This document shows positions 8,127 to 16,295 of a stretch of DNA of 34,131 nucleotides, in pieces (the first letter of the stretch is position 1; each line of letters starts with the position of its first letter). The translations under genes and the position numbers were made by a program. This DNA comes from Lachnospiraceae bacterium (lineage in GTDB: Bacteria > Bacillota > Clostridia > Lachnospirales > Lachnospiraceae), in contig JAFVBO010000079.1 in the NCBI GenBank assembly GCA_017479935.1, positions 1-34,131 on the forward strand, given 5' to 3'. The notes below the pieces were generated by a model, which did not search any database, was not told the origin of the DNA, and worked only from the letters and a program-made list of their open reading frames with translations.

Positions 8127-8210
8127 GCAGTTGTGGCGGAATTGGCATACGCGCATGATTCAGGTTCATGTCCACTTAAGTGGGTGCGGGTTCAAGTCCC
8201 GCCAACTGCA
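8127..8210 (+). tRNA. tRNA-Leu (anticodon CAG)
   Basis: This is an 84-nt class II tRNA. The acceptor stem is GCAGTTG (8127-8133) with CAACTGC (8203-8209) and discriminator A8210. The anticodon stem is CATGA/TCATG (8154-8158/8166-8170) with loop TTCAGGT and anticodon CAG at 8161-8163. A long variable arm CCAC-TTAA-GTGG and T arm GCGGG/CCCGC with TTCAAGT complete it. The D-arm GGCGGAATTGGC is typical of leucine tRNAs. The 3' CCA is not encoded (CT follows), so CCA-adding enzyme is needed. Confidence 0.95.
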
Positions 8211-8214
8211 CTGG

Positions 8215-8263
8215 AAAGAGAGCTGTTAATCCTTTATGAAGAAGGACGGCGGCTCTCTTTTTT
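8215..8263 (+). terminator. Terminator of the tRNA transcript
   Basis: AAAGAGAGC (8215-8223) pairs with GCTCTCTTT (8252-8260), with an inner TCCTT/AAGGA stem, and ends in a T-run through 8263. It starts 5 nt after the tRNA. Confidence 0.85.
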
Positions 8264-8264
8264 G

Positions 8265-8293
8265 TTGCCTATTTTTAGGGCAAATGGTACAAT
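8265..8293 (+). promoter_or_regulatory. Promoter of the PstS-like gene
   Basis: TTGCCT (8265-8270), a 17-nt spacer and TACAAT (8288-8293) with an extended TGG before the -10. It lies directly after the tRNA terminator and implies a leader of about 135 nt before the start at 8436. Confidence 0.65.
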
Positions 8294-8435
8294 GAAACTC
8301 AGCAACTATCCAGCATGGATATGCATAAAAACGCAGGACAATGGCTACAGGAAACCAGGTTTGACAGGAGAAAACGGTCTTTCATGAGAAATGAGGCGGG
8401 CAGCGACACGAAGATTAACCTTTGGAGGTAGTGAA

Positions 8436-10871
8436 ATGATAAAAAATGGAAGAATTCAAGTCTTATTTATACTCTGCGCTTTTGCGTTGCTGCTTTCCTG
8501 CTTTAGGATTCCGGCCCGGGCTGAGGAAACTCTTCCTTCTACAGCACAGAGAATACCGGAAGAATCTACTATAGAAGGTGTGACGGTAGAGGATTATCCG
8601 CGTGTCGATGGATCGACAGCCACGCTGCCCATTTCCCGTGCGCTTTACCAGCTGGCCACCGGGTGCTCGCAGAAAGAAGCGGACGAAGCGATTGTCCATA
8701 CGAAGACAACAAACTCGTATCTTAGGCTGATCGCTGGGGAATGTGATCTATTGATCGTCGCGGATAAAAATGATGTGGTGGATCAGGCTGCCGAAAAAGC
8801 ACAGGTGGAGCTGGAGATAAAGCCAATCGCACTGGATCCCTTTGTCTTTATGGCCAATGAAGATAACCCGGTGAAAAGTCTGACGCAGGAAGAAATCGTA
8901 AAGATTTACTCCGGCGAGATCACGAACTGGTCGGAAGTAGGAGGGGAAGACAGAACAATCATCCCCTTTCAGCGGAATGCGAACGCAGGAAGTCAGACAG
9001 CCATGCAGTCTCTGGTGATGCAAGGAAAAGAGATGGTGGGCGACGTAAAATATAAAATTGGGACTATGTCGGAACTCTTGGAAGCCGTCGCCTCCTATAA
9101 CAACGAAAGGAATGCACTGGGCTATAGTTACTATTATTATGCGAATCAGATGTACCGAATACCGGGTTTGCGTTTTATGGCTGTAGATGGGGTCTTTCCA
9201 TCCCCGGAGACGGTGAGGAGCGGAGCGTATCCTTACATCGCCAGCTATTATGCAGTAATACGAAAAGACGAGGGTGATACCACTGCTAGAAGCCTTTTTG
9301 AGTGGCTCTGCAGCACGGAAGGCCAGGAACTGATAGCCGATCTGGGGTATATTCCGGTGGATGAGCAGGTAAAACTGGATGGTGGCACTCATGCTGATAT
9401 GCAGGCAGAAAAGGCGCTTCCGATCGGAGAGGATGAATGCCTTGCGGTCATGACGGAAAGAAATGTGGTTACATTTTTTGATCGCGACGGCAGAATCATG
9501 GGGAAACTGATGAATGCGACTCTGGGCGGTTTTGCGGATTTAATCGTGAGAGACTCGCCTATCCGGATCGAGGTAGTAAAGAAAAATGAACCCGTCATTG
9601 TCATGAAAATGGTTACGCCTGAAGAGACAAAGGAAGGCACCACTTCCGAGGTCAGAGTCAATCATTTGCGGGCAGGAACCTACATCCCGGCTGAAAACCG
9701 TTACGCAGCTGAGCCTGTTTTTCAGCAGCTGTTTGAGCTTGGAGATAAGCTGATGACAAACAGCAGTGTAACAATTGGCAGTGGGCTTTTGATGAAAAAA
9801 GACGGGACCATACTGAAAGATGATCCTAGAAGCTATTATTACTCGCCTGAGGAAGGCTATATTTTAGGCCATTCGGCAGAGACCGGGATAAGGACAGTCT
9901 ATACTCTGGAAGGGGAGAGTGTCATAAGTACAACGGGATTTGTGTTTGGAGCCGCGGATGGCTTATACATTCTAACGGATAACTACCGGTTTTCCTATGT
10001 CGGAAAGACAGATCGGATCTGGGAAGGAAGTCCGGTTTATGCGGTTAATGAGCAGGGAAAGCAGATCTGGGAAGGAAAAGAGGGCTACCTGCTGGAGAAA
10101 ATGCAGGATGGTTTCCTCTGCTGGTCCAATGCTGACGGGACAGAATGGGAGATTACTGACACGATGGCAAGCCTTTTGCTTAATGAGGAAATCTTCCGAC
10201 GTGCCAATCCGGAGGAAAACCTGCCGAACATAGCGCTTGAGGTCAGTGCGGTGAGTCAGAATAAGAAGCAGCTATTCCTGAAGGACCGGAATGGAAACGG
10301 ATATTATCTGTGTGATGAAGATTTTCACATACAGGAGCATTTCAGGAAGAATGAAATCGTGATGGAGTACCCGGTGGACGATTGGTACGATAGGAATAGG
10401 ACGCAGAAGGGGAATCCATGGCAGGTTTCGCTAAAAAAGGGAAGATGGATATTCCGGGAAGTTTTGGGAGAGCGTGAGATTGCGTTTGAAGAAAAACCGG
10501 AACAGATCAGGCTAAAAATGACAGGTGTAGGTAATCTGGGTAATATCAGAAGTGTCGGGAATCTCATTCTGATTCAGATGGTGTGTGAAGCGGAGCGCAA
10601 ATATCGAACGGTTGTCGTCACCGCACTTGGAGAAAAACAACTGTTTTTTGACAATGCCTCTTTTTCTGGAGAAAGGGCTGGAAACGCGGCGGTGATTGAT
10701 GGACTAACCAAAGCCGTTGTGTCCGCAGAGGACGGAAGCCTGATCGCCGAAAAGGACAGCGGGATTGTTTTTGTGGGAGATAACCTCCAGGCGGTCAGAA
10801 GAGGAGCGTATCTTTACCTGGAGGACAGGGACGGAAAACTTTATCTGAGAATGCTGGTGGAAGAAGAGTAG
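8436..10871 (+). CDS. Exported PstS-like substrate-binding protein with long C-terminal beta-rich module
   Basis: This protein has 811 residues from the ATG at 8436, chosen because GGAGGTAGTGAA precedes it. A signal sequence covers about 1-29 (hydrophobic FILCAFALLLSC); LLSC could be a lipobox (Cys22) or ARA-EE a type I cleavage site. Residues about 55-320 are a PstS/PBP-like domain: DGSTATLPISRALYQ (58-72) is the phosphate-binding-type loop, and LTQEEIVKIYSGEITNW and GSQTAMQSLVMQGKEM fit the family. The remaining roughly 490 residues are rich in beta-strand patterns with recurrent aromatic and Asp-Gly turns (DRDGRIMGKL, DGLYILTDNY, DRNGNGYYLCDE), suggestive of a propeller- or WG-like fold. 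No permease or ATPase gene is adjacent, so a sensory or adhesive role is as likely as transport. Confidence 0.75.
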   Translation: MIKNGRIQVLFILCAFALLLSCFRIPARAEETLPSTAQRIPEESTIEGVTVEDYPRVDGSTATLPISRALYQLATGCSQKEADEAIVHTKTTNSYLRLIAGECDLLIVADKNDVVDQAAEKAQVELEIKPIALDPFVFMANEDNPVKSLTQEEIVKIYSGEITNWSEVGGEDRTIIPFQRNANAGSQTAMQSLVMQGKEMVGDVKYKIGTMSELLEAVASYNNERNALGYSYYYYANQMYRIPGLRFMAVDGVFPSPETVRSGAYPYIASYYAVIRKDEGDTTARSLFEWLCSTEGQELIADLGYIPVDEQVKLDGGTHADMQAEKALPIGEDECLAVMTERNVVTFFDRDGRIMGKLMNATLGGFADLIVRDSPIRIEVVKKNEPVIVMKMVTPEETKEGTTSEVRVNHLRAGTYIPAENRYAAEPVFQQLFELGDKLMTNSSVTIGSGLLMKKDGTILKDDPRSYYYSPEEGYILGHSAETGIRTVYTLEGESVISTTGFVFGAADGLYILTDNYRFSYVGKTDRIWEGSPVYAVNEQGKQIWEGKEGYLLEKMQDGFLCWSNADGTEWEITDTMASLLLNEEIFRRANPEENLPNIALEVSAVSQNKKQLFLKDRNGNGYYLCDEDFHIQEHFRKNEIVMEYPVDDWYDRNRTQKGNPWQVSLKKGRWIFREVLGEREIAFEEKPEQIRLKMTGVGNLGNIRSVGNLILIQMVCEAERKYRTVVVTALGEKQLFFDNASFSGERAGNAAVIDGLTKAVVSAEDGSLIAEKDSGIVFVGDNLQAVRRGAYLYLEDRDGKLYLRMLVEEE

Positions 10872-10878
10872 AAAAAAG

Positions 10879-10910
10879 GGGAGGAGGGTCATCAGGACCC
10901 TTCTCCCTCT
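10879..10910. terminator. Bidirectional terminator between convergent genes
   Basis: A 12-bp stem with one G-U pair joins 10879-10890 and 10896-10907 with loop ATCAG. On the minus strand it is followed by a strong T-run; on the plus strand by TCTTTAAAT. It overlaps the last codons of the minus-strand gene. Confidence 0.75.
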
Positions 10911-11527
10911 TTAAATACTTCTGCGGTTCGATACAGATAAATGGCTTTGGCTATCATGACACCAAGTAAGGCGAGCGCAATGACTATAGTTACAATCGCT
11001 CCTAAGTTTAAGTTGCTTGCAATGATATAAATGCTGACGAGCAGGGCGAGTAAACAGCCGACATACCATTTCCATAACAGGGTCCATTCGTCAGACAGTG
11101 CTTTATCCACACCCATCAGTAAGAAAGAGTGGGCATCGAATTCGTTGTATTCACCCCACAGCTGGACAATAGCAGCAGGAAAAGTGATGATCAGTGCCCA
11201 GGGAGTCTGAACGACAGAACCATAAATGAACAGGACAAGGAGATTGGCTGCTGCGGCAATGACAGCACAAATGCCGGCGGTCCGATACCTATATTCTTCC
11301 TTGGAAAGCTTGAGAAGAACAAAGCCGTAGAAAAAAACACAGGCGATATTTAAGATCTGGCCGGCCAGATAAACACTGGGGGACCTTTCCAGGACGAAAT
11401 CATTTTTCATGAAGCTTGTCAGGAGGTTCGCAATATACAACCAGAACAGGGGCGGAAGCCATTTTCTGATATAAACTGCACGTTTTACTGCTCTTTCTTT
11501 CTGCTCTTGATCGGTTTTCGTTAACAT
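10892..11527 (-). CDS. Hypothetical multi-pass membrane protein
   Basis: This 211-residue protein has a charged N-terminus (MLTKTDQEQKERAVKRAV). Five or six hydrophobic stretches follow: WLPPLFWLYIANLL, YLAGQILNIACVFFYGFVLL, AGICAVIAAAANLLVLFIYG, WALIITFPAAIVQLWG, YVGCLLALLVSIYIIASN and AIVTIVIALALLGVMIAK. It ends in a short acidic tail. I do not recognise a family or catalytic motif. AAGAAAGGAGCG upstream supports the start. It is convergent with the PstS-like gene and shares a terminator with it. Confidence 0.75.
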   Translation of the reverse strand: MLTKTDQEQKERAVKRAVYIRKWLPPLFWLYIANLLTSFMKNDFVLERSPSVYLAGQILNIACVFFYGFVLLKLSKEEYRYRTAGICAVIAAAANLLVLFIYGSVVQTPWALIITFPAAIVQLWGEYNEFDAHSFLLMGVDKALSDEWTLLWKWYVGCLLALLVSIYIIASNLNLGAIVTIVIALALLGVMIAKAIYLYRTAEVFKEGEGS

Positions 11528-11718
11528 GACAGACGCTCCTTTCTTGGTTGTGATTGTGTAATGTCTGAATGATAGGCTAAGCTAAATTGATATTCATAGT
11601 ATGCCATATTTCCCTGAAATACGCAAGTACCAGAATGTAATTTTTTTTTGATTAACCGTTGATCATGACTCGTAAATTGATAAATATATATGCGAAATAT
11701 CAATATACTGACAGAAGA

Positions 11719-11752
11719 AAAGCCCTCCGCCTAAAGACAAGCGGAGGGCTTT
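11719..11752 (-). terminator. Terminator of the Tat flavoprotein gene
   Basis: A perfect 12-bp stem (11719-11730 with 11741-11752) has a 10-nt loop. Read on the minus strand it is followed by TTTTCTTCT, about 70 nt past the flavoprotein stop. The rest of 11528-11818 is AT-rich with no supported gene. Confidence 0.8.
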
Positions 11753-11819
11753 GTTACTCATTTGCTCAAGAGGAATAATCTAACTTCCGAGTAGAACGCA
11801 GCTGAGCTGCCGGGAAGTT

Positions 11820-13502
11820 TTATGCTTTCTTCATAGCCTCAAACTGTTCGCCAAGCAGGAAGCCCCAGGTCAGGCAGCGGCCGTGGGAGTTGCCAGGGAT
11901 GTTGATCGGGTAGTCGGAAGCATACAGGTTACCGGAGCAGTTACCGGTTGCGTACAGGCCGGGGATCGGCTTGTCTTCGGGCGTCAGAACCTCGAAGTTG
12001 TCGCTGATGTTTAAGCCACCGACGATAACCAGAAGGGCAGGGCCAACCTTGGCTGCGTGATACGGGGGCTCCTTGATGGGATACAGGAAGGTAGGCTCCT
12101 TGTAGAAGTCTACATCCTCGCCGGCTTCGCACATCTCGTTGTAGCGGGCTACGGAAGCCAGGAACTCTTCCTCGGGTACTTCGATCAGCTTCGCCAGCTC
12201 TTCCAGCGTGTCAGCCTGGAAGTAGTTGCGGCCATCGGTACCGGTACCGTTGCCGGCACCTTCTACCTGGCGTGCGAAAGCATCAACGGCATCCTGCTCG
12301 GAGGTGCCCCACATACGGAAGTTATCCCAGAACATGCCGCCGCCGTGAGGAAGGCTGTCAAGCAGGTCTTCTTTCCAGTGGCCATCGAAGATGGACCAGG
12401 CGTATTTCGCCTTCGCCTGCAGCATAACGCCAAGGCACTTGCCTTGTACCCAGGTAGCCTCATCCATGAAACGCTTGCCTTCGGGGCTTACGAACAGGAA
12501 AGGACCGTGGAAGCCAGCGCAAGCCTGCGGATGCAGCATGCAAGGCCAAGGACCATCCTGGAAGGAGCCGCCGGCCCACAGACCCATCTTATGGCCGGAA
12601 CCGGTGTTGGAGCCAACGGGCGTGTACAGCTTGGAGTAAACCTTGTTGGCAATCGGGGCGAAGTACTCGGTCATCTCATCATCGCCACTGATATCACCGG
12701 TCGCCAGAACGACGCCCAGGGAGGCTTTGTAGCGATAGTAGCCATCTTCCTTCTCGCAGATCGCGCCAACCACGCGGTCTCCATCCTTTTCCAGGTACAG
12801 AGCCTTGGTCTTGAAATCAAACTGCGCGCCATGCTCCTCTGCGTCCTTCTTAAGAAGAATCGGAACACCGACAGACATGGCAGCCCAGCCGAGGTCTGCG
12901 GAGCTCTGCAGGCCGGTGACCATATGGTAGGCCGGCTGCTCCGGATAATGACGGCTGCGGGAGTTGCAGGCCGACAGATAGACATTGCCGCCATCGGCTA
13001 AGGCCAGGTCGATCAGCCAGTCCATCGCGCGGTGGGACTCGTTGAAGAACTTCGCCACCAGAGACTCGCGAGCACGGTTCGCGCAGGCACGCAGCCACTG
13101 TACGACAGAGTAAGGCTTGTCAAGACCCATGGCCTCATTGCCGCCCAGCTCATCAATGATCTTGGAGCCAACGGAACCGGTTCCGCCGACGCCGTGGCCG
13201 GTCAGCGCATCATTCTGCTCAACCAGGATGACTTGAACGCCACGCTCCGCGGAGGAAGCAGCCGCCGCACATCCGGAGTAGCCGCCGCCGATGATCAGAA
13301 CTTCGGTCTCGATGGTGCCCTTAATGTCGGCCTCGGCAACCGGTTCCGGCGGGATTTCCCAAGGATGCTTTGCTTCTGCAGCTTCGGGAGCAGGTGCGAT
13401 CAGCAGTTCATCTGCCATGACGGGCGTGCTTGCCAGAGCAGCACCGGCGGCAGCAGCTGCCGTACCCTTCAGGAAGGAGCGACGGGAAATGTCAGTTTTC
13501 AT
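11820..13502 (-). CDS. Tat-exported FAD-dependent oxidoreductase (fumarate reductase-like flavoprotein)
   Basis: This 560-residue protein starts with a twin-arginine signal: SRRSFLKG with Arg7-Arg8, an Ala-rich h-region and a VMA-DE cleavage site near 30. The FAD Rossmann motif VLIIGGGYSGCAAA (about 68-81) ends with VILVEQ. The middle contains GHGVGGTGSVG, the later FAD contact VVLATGDISGDDEM, and the C-terminal GGLNISDNFEVL plus IPGLYATGNCSGNLYASDYP. This layout is the FAD_binding_2 group (fumarate, urocanate and related enoate reductases), acting outside the membrane. No FMN-binding domain or cytochrome partner is fused or adjacent, so the electron donor and acceptor are unknown. GAAAGGGGAACC precedes the ATG. 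Confidence 0.88.
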   Translation of the reverse strand: MKTDISRRSFLKGTAAAAAGAALASTPVMADELLIAPAPEAAEAKHPWEIPPEPVAEADIKGTIETEVLIIGGGYSGCAAAASSAERGVQVILVEQNDALTGHGVGGTGSVGSKIIDELGGNEAMGLDKPYSVVQWLRACANRARESLVAKFFNESHRAMDWLIDLALADGGNVYLSACNSRSRHYPEQPAYHMVTGLQSSADLGWAAMSVGVPILLKKDAEEHGAQFDFKTKALYLEKDGDRVVGAICEKEDGYYRYKASLGVVLATGDISGDDEMTEYFAPIANKVYSKLYTPVGSNTGSGHKMGLWAGGSFQDGPWPCMLHPQACAGFHGPFLFVSPEGKRFMDEATWVQGKCLGVMLQAKAKYAWSIFDGHWKEDLLDSLPHGGGMFWDNFRMWGTSEQDAVDAFARQVEGAGNGTGTDGRNYFQADTLEELAKLIEVPEEEFLASVARYNEMCEAGEDVDFYKEPTFLYPIKEPPYHAAKVGPALLVIVGGLNISDNFEVLTPEDKPIPGLYATGNCSGNLYASDYPINIPGNSHGRCLTWGFLLGEQFEAMKKA

Positions 13503-13586
13503 GATATTGGTTCCCCTTTCTTAAAAGTGGTGATGCGGCTTTCTTGTCACATCACAGATTGGTAAGCCTAAGACGCGTTGCGCTGG

Positions 13587-13615
13587 ATATCAGATCCTTT
13601 TGTGAAATGCCACAA
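13587..13615 (-). promoter_or_regulatory. Candidate promoter of the flavoprotein gene
   Basis: On the minus strand, TTGTGG (13615-13610), a 17-nt spacer and TGATAT (13592-13587), about 85 nt upstream of the start. Both boxes are imperfect. Further upstream an inverted repeat TTGCTA/TAGCAA lies at 13666-13671/13681-13686. The remainder of 13503-13865 shows no supported gene. Confidence 0.35.
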
Positions 13616-13865
13616 GGCACTCTTCTCCTCACAGAAAGGATGACCGCGAACCATCGGCTAAATGATTGCTACTACAAAAATAGCAATACTGTACCAGGTC
13701 AATATAGCAAATCCTGACGGAAATGAAAAGAGGTTTTGCAAAAAAATTGTAAAAAATGCTTATGCGGGTTACTATGCACGGGTGAATAGCAACTATGCGA
13801 TTGTACTGAATGTAGCGAAATATACATCTGTGTGTAAATGCCACCGCGATACGACAACCAATCGT

Positions 13866-14993
13866 CTATCCCAAAAGCCGCTTTACGCCGATCGCTTTCA
13901 TCGGGCACATTTCCTGGCAGCAGAAACAGGAGATGCAGTCCTTCCGGGTAAAATGAGCCTTGCCGCCGGAGACGGTGATCAGGTGCCGTGGGCAGCTTTC
14001 GGCGCACCGGCCGCAGCCGACACATTTGGAAGGATCCAGCTTCGGCACCGGGTGGAACAGGACAGAGGCCACTTTCTGGACCGGCTTTCGAAGGAAGGCC
14101 GGGAAGCGCGACAGAAAGAGAATGTCTGTCGCTTTTGGCAGGGTGAAGGGAACCTCCAGGGGCTTTGGTGTATCAAGCGGATAAGAGATCTCTTTTTCCT
14201 TTACCAGGCCATTTTCTACGGCATCGGCGATCATCCCCACGGACAGCGGGTCAATACCGGCTACCTGCGCGGCCACATAGTCTAAGGTAAAGATATCCCG
14301 CGAGGCCAGAAGGAGCCCCACGTGGCGTACCGTGCCCCCGTGAGGACCGTCGCCCTCCATGGCATCGATGGCGTCCACAAGCGTGACGGCCGGATGGGCG
14401 GAGCGGGCCAGTTCCACCAGCATATGGGAGAATTCCTTAAGGTTGGGGTAGCGGTAGTGCATTTCCGGCTTTTGAAGCCCGGGGATGGTTCCGAACAGGT
14501 TCTTGATCCCGCAGGTAAAGCGGACCATACCGTGGGTTTTCATCTTGGCCAGGTTGATCACGTAGTCGGCATCCGCGATGACAGAGATCCGGTTAAAGCT
14601 TTTGACGGTAAAGCCTTCCGGACAGCTTACCGTCTTCCAGCTGACATCGCGATTCAGTTTTAAAAGCCCCTCTTCTTCCAAAGGGAGCATGCGGCAGGCC
14701 TTATAAATGTTAGTAAGCGCTTCCACGGTAAACGGCCCGCCGGGGCTGTCGGCCGCCGTGATGTCCGTGATGCCGTGTTCTCGCAGGTAGAGGGCCACCG
14801 CGCGGACAACGGAAGGGTGGGTCGTAACGCAGTATTCCGGCGCGCGGCCGGTTAAGAGGTTGAGCTTTAGCACCACCTTCATGCCGGGTTTTACATCATC
14901 CGGCACATGCAGCGCGTCCAGAAGGGCGCTGACCTGGCGGTATACTTCTGTCTCATCATAGTGGTTGGTATAAAGGGCTGCGATATCGGGCAT
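13866..14993 (-). CDS. DUF362-family protein with C-terminal double 4Fe-4S ferredoxin domain
   Basis: This 375-residue protein starts MPDIAALYTNHYDETEVYRQ. The N-terminal 300 residues fit the DUF362 family: PGMKVVLKLNLL, HPSVVRAVALYLREHG, ADSPGGPF, INLAKMKTHGMVRFTCGIKN, and LVDAIDAMEGDGPHGG. Two ferredoxin motifs end the protein: C324-x2-C327-x2-C330-x3-C334 and C353-x2-C356-x2-C359-x3-C363 (with extra Cys358), each followed by Pro. It is therefore a probable redox protein of unknown substrate. I chose the ATG at 14993 because GAGAAAGGAACTTCC precedes it; a frame 35 codons longer lacks a ribosome binding site. It lies upstream of, and codirectional with, the Tat flavoprotein gene across a 363-nt gap. 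Confidence 0.88.
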   Translation of the reverse strand: MPDIAALYTNHYDETEVYRQVSALLDALHVPDDVKPGMKVVLKLNLLTGRAPEYCVTTHPSVVRAVALYLREHGITDITAADSPGGPFTVEALTNIYKACRMLPLEEEGLLKLNRDVSWKTVSCPEGFTVKSFNRISVIADADYVINLAKMKTHGMVRFTCGIKNLFGTIPGLQKPEMHYRYPNLKEFSHMLVELARSAHPAVTLVDAIDAMEGDGPHGGTVRHVGLLLASRDIFTLDYVAAQVAGIDPLSVGMIADAVENGLVKEKEISYPLDTPKPLEVPFTLPKATDILFLSRFPAFLRKPVQKVASVLFHPVPKLDPSKCVGCGRCAESCPRHLITVSGGKAHFTRKDCISCFCCQEMCPMKAIGVKRLLG

Positions 14994-15088
14994 GGAAGTT
15001 CCTTTCTCGAGGTTACTGTTCAAGGGACAATAGCAGTCAGGAGAGGCTTTGCAGGCGGAAGCATGACAGTAACATTTTGGCAAGAGGG

Positions 15089-15117
15089 TTGACGGCACAA
15101 ATTATGTGTGATAAAAT
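15089..15117 (+). promoter_or_regulatory. Promoter of the flavodoxin leader
   Basis: TTGACG (15089-15094), a 17-nt spacer and TAAAAT (15112-15117). The predicted transcript starts near 15124 and has a leader of about 170 nt before the flavodoxin ATG. Confidence 0.8.
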
Positions 15118-15166
15118 ATATTTGGATAAAAGCAAAAGACGCAGGCAGCAAAGGGTGAAAATTTTC

Positions 15167-15226
15167 ATGGATTTTCAGCAGTTCATGCGGCTGATGAAAC
15201 CGGTTTCCATTGGCTCCTGCTGCTAA
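15167..15226 (+). CDS. Putative Cys-Cys leader peptide
   Basis: This 19-codon frame reads MDFQQFMRLMKPVSIGSCC and then TAA. AAAGGGTG about 10 nt upstream is a credible ribosome binding site. The frame lies wholly in the flavodoxin leader. Its last Ser-Cys-Cys codons (TCC TGC TGC) overlap the left arm of a terminator-like hairpin, and its Gln-Gln codons (CAG CAG, 15176-15181) are complementary to that same arm. The arrangement fits an attenuator that senses cysteine charging. Expression is untested and I know no described homologue. Confidence 0.5.
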   Translation: MDFQQFMRLMKPVSIGSCC

Positions 15227-15237
15227 ACAGCAGTTTT
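15217..15237 (+). terminator. Terminator-like attenuator hairpin in the flavodoxin leader
   Basis: CTGCTG (15217-15222) pairs with CAGCAG (15228-15233) around CTAAA, followed by TTTT. CAGCAG at 15176-15181 can pair instead with CTGCTG, which would break the terminator. The 6-bp stem is short, so strength is uncertain. Confidence 0.45.
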
Positions 15238-15295
15238 CCTTTGATCTTATGCAGCCTGTGCCCCAATAGCTATACAATATATGAGGAGGATGAAA

Positions 15296-15766
15296 ATGAG
15301 CAAGACGTTAGTTACGTATTTCACTGCCAGCGGTGTGACGAGAAAGGCCGCGGAGAAGCTGGCCCAGACGATCGGCGCGGATCTTTATGAGATCAAACCG
15401 GCGGTTTTGTATACCCAGGCGGACCTGGACTACATGAACCAGAACAGCCGCAGCTCTGTGGAGATGAAGGATCCCGCATCCCGCCCGGAACTGGCGGATA
15501 AGGATGCCAATATCGCCGCATACGATGTGATTTATGTAGGATATCCGATCTGGTGGGGCGTTGCGCCGCATGTGGTCAACAGCTTCCTGGAAGCCTATGA
15601 TTTCCGGGGCAAGACCGTGGTGCCGTTTGCCACTTCCGGCGGAAGCGGCGTTGGCAACGTACAGACGTACATTGCTCCGTCCGTCCCCGGCGCCGTGGTA
15701 AAAGAAGGCAAGCGCCTGGGAGGCACGGAAGACGCGGAGGCGTTAAAAGTCTGGGCGCTTTCATGA
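15296..15766 (+). CDS. Flavodoxin family protein
   Basis: This 156-residue FMN-binding electron carrier or small NAD(P)H-dependent flavoprotein starts MSKTLVTYFTASGVTRKAAE. The phosphate-binding loop is TYFTASGVT (about 7-15). YDVIYVGYPIWWGVAPHVV carries the aromatic residues that flank the flavin, and VPFATSGGSGVGN is the later flavin-contacting loop. AGGAGG (15284-15289), 6 nt before the ATG at 15296, decides the start over two upstream in-frame ATGs. It ends 1 nt from the convergent YolD-like gene. Physiological partners are unknown; the Cys-type leader hints at a thiol or sulfur link. Confidence 0.9.
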   Translation: MSKTLVTYFTASGVTRKAAEKLAQTIGADLYEIKPAVLYTQADLDYMNQNSRSSVEMKDPASRPELADKDANIAAYDVIYVGYPIWWGVAPHVVNSFLEAYDFRGKTVVPFATSGGSGVGNVQTYIAPSVPGAVVKEGKRLGGTEDAEALKVWALS

Positions 15767-15767
15767 C

Positions 15768-16190
15768 TTAGACCGGCTCTAAGCGGACGATCTGATCCAG
15801 GGATACCTGCCTTTCGGCGGCGTGTGGGTCTGCCTGAAAACACAGGATCCGCTTTCCGTAATCCACGTTTGTTAAGGCTCCGGTAAAGGTATCAAAGGCC
15901 CCGCCTTCCTTGCGCGCATCCGGTGTAAAGATTGTCACGGTGGCAAGAGGCGTTTCGCCGGCCGCCACCTGACTGGATAAGGCAGCCAGAGTGTAATCCA
16001 GGACCTCCCGTTCTTCTTCGGTGAGGTCCTTTTCTTTGTCCGTCAGCCGCCCGGTTTCTTCGATGATCGCATCATACCCGACAAGGGCCGAAAAAGGCAG
16101 AAACTGCGCAGCGCGGTCCGAAAGAGGCATGGGCGGGTGTCTGAGAGACTGGTGATGGGGAAGGTAGAGAATATCGTCATATTTTCCCAT
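15768..16190 (-). CDS. YolD-like protein
   Basis: This protein has about 140 residues and starts MGKYDDILYLPHHQSLRHPP. The N-terminal YDDILYLPHH...MPLSDRAAQFLPFSAL segment is the hallmark of the YolD-like family, which accompanies Y-family polymerases in Firmicutes and their plasmids and phages and is thought to assist or regulate them. The C-terminal half is less conserved and ends VSLDQIVRLEPV. I prefer the ATG at 16190 because AGGA lies about 9 nt before it; the ATG three codons earlier directly abuts that AGGA. It is the second gene after the polymerase, across a 105-nt gap with no convincing promoter. Confidence 0.85.
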   Translation of the reverse strand: MGKYDDILYLPHHQSLRHPPMPLSDRAAQFLPFSALVGYDAIIEETGRLTDKEKDLTEEEREVLDYTLAALSSQVAAGETPLATVTIFTPDARKEGGAFDTFTGALTNVDYGKRILCFQADPHAAERQVSLDQIVRLEPV

Positions 16191-16295
16191 AGCTTTCATT
16201 CCTATTGTATGCTGATCATGAATCAGACTATTTCAACGTTTAAATCTTTCGCCAGGTTATAGAAGGAGCGACCGTTTCAATGGGCAGTCTTTCCG

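Noticed and set aside
8067-8387. 106-codon plus-strand frame
   Set aside because: It runs through the tRNA promoter, the tRNA and its terminator, which are far better supported.
12057-13001. 314-codon plus-strand frame
   Set aside because: It is antisense to the Tat flavoprotein, which has a complete set of motifs and a ribosome binding site.
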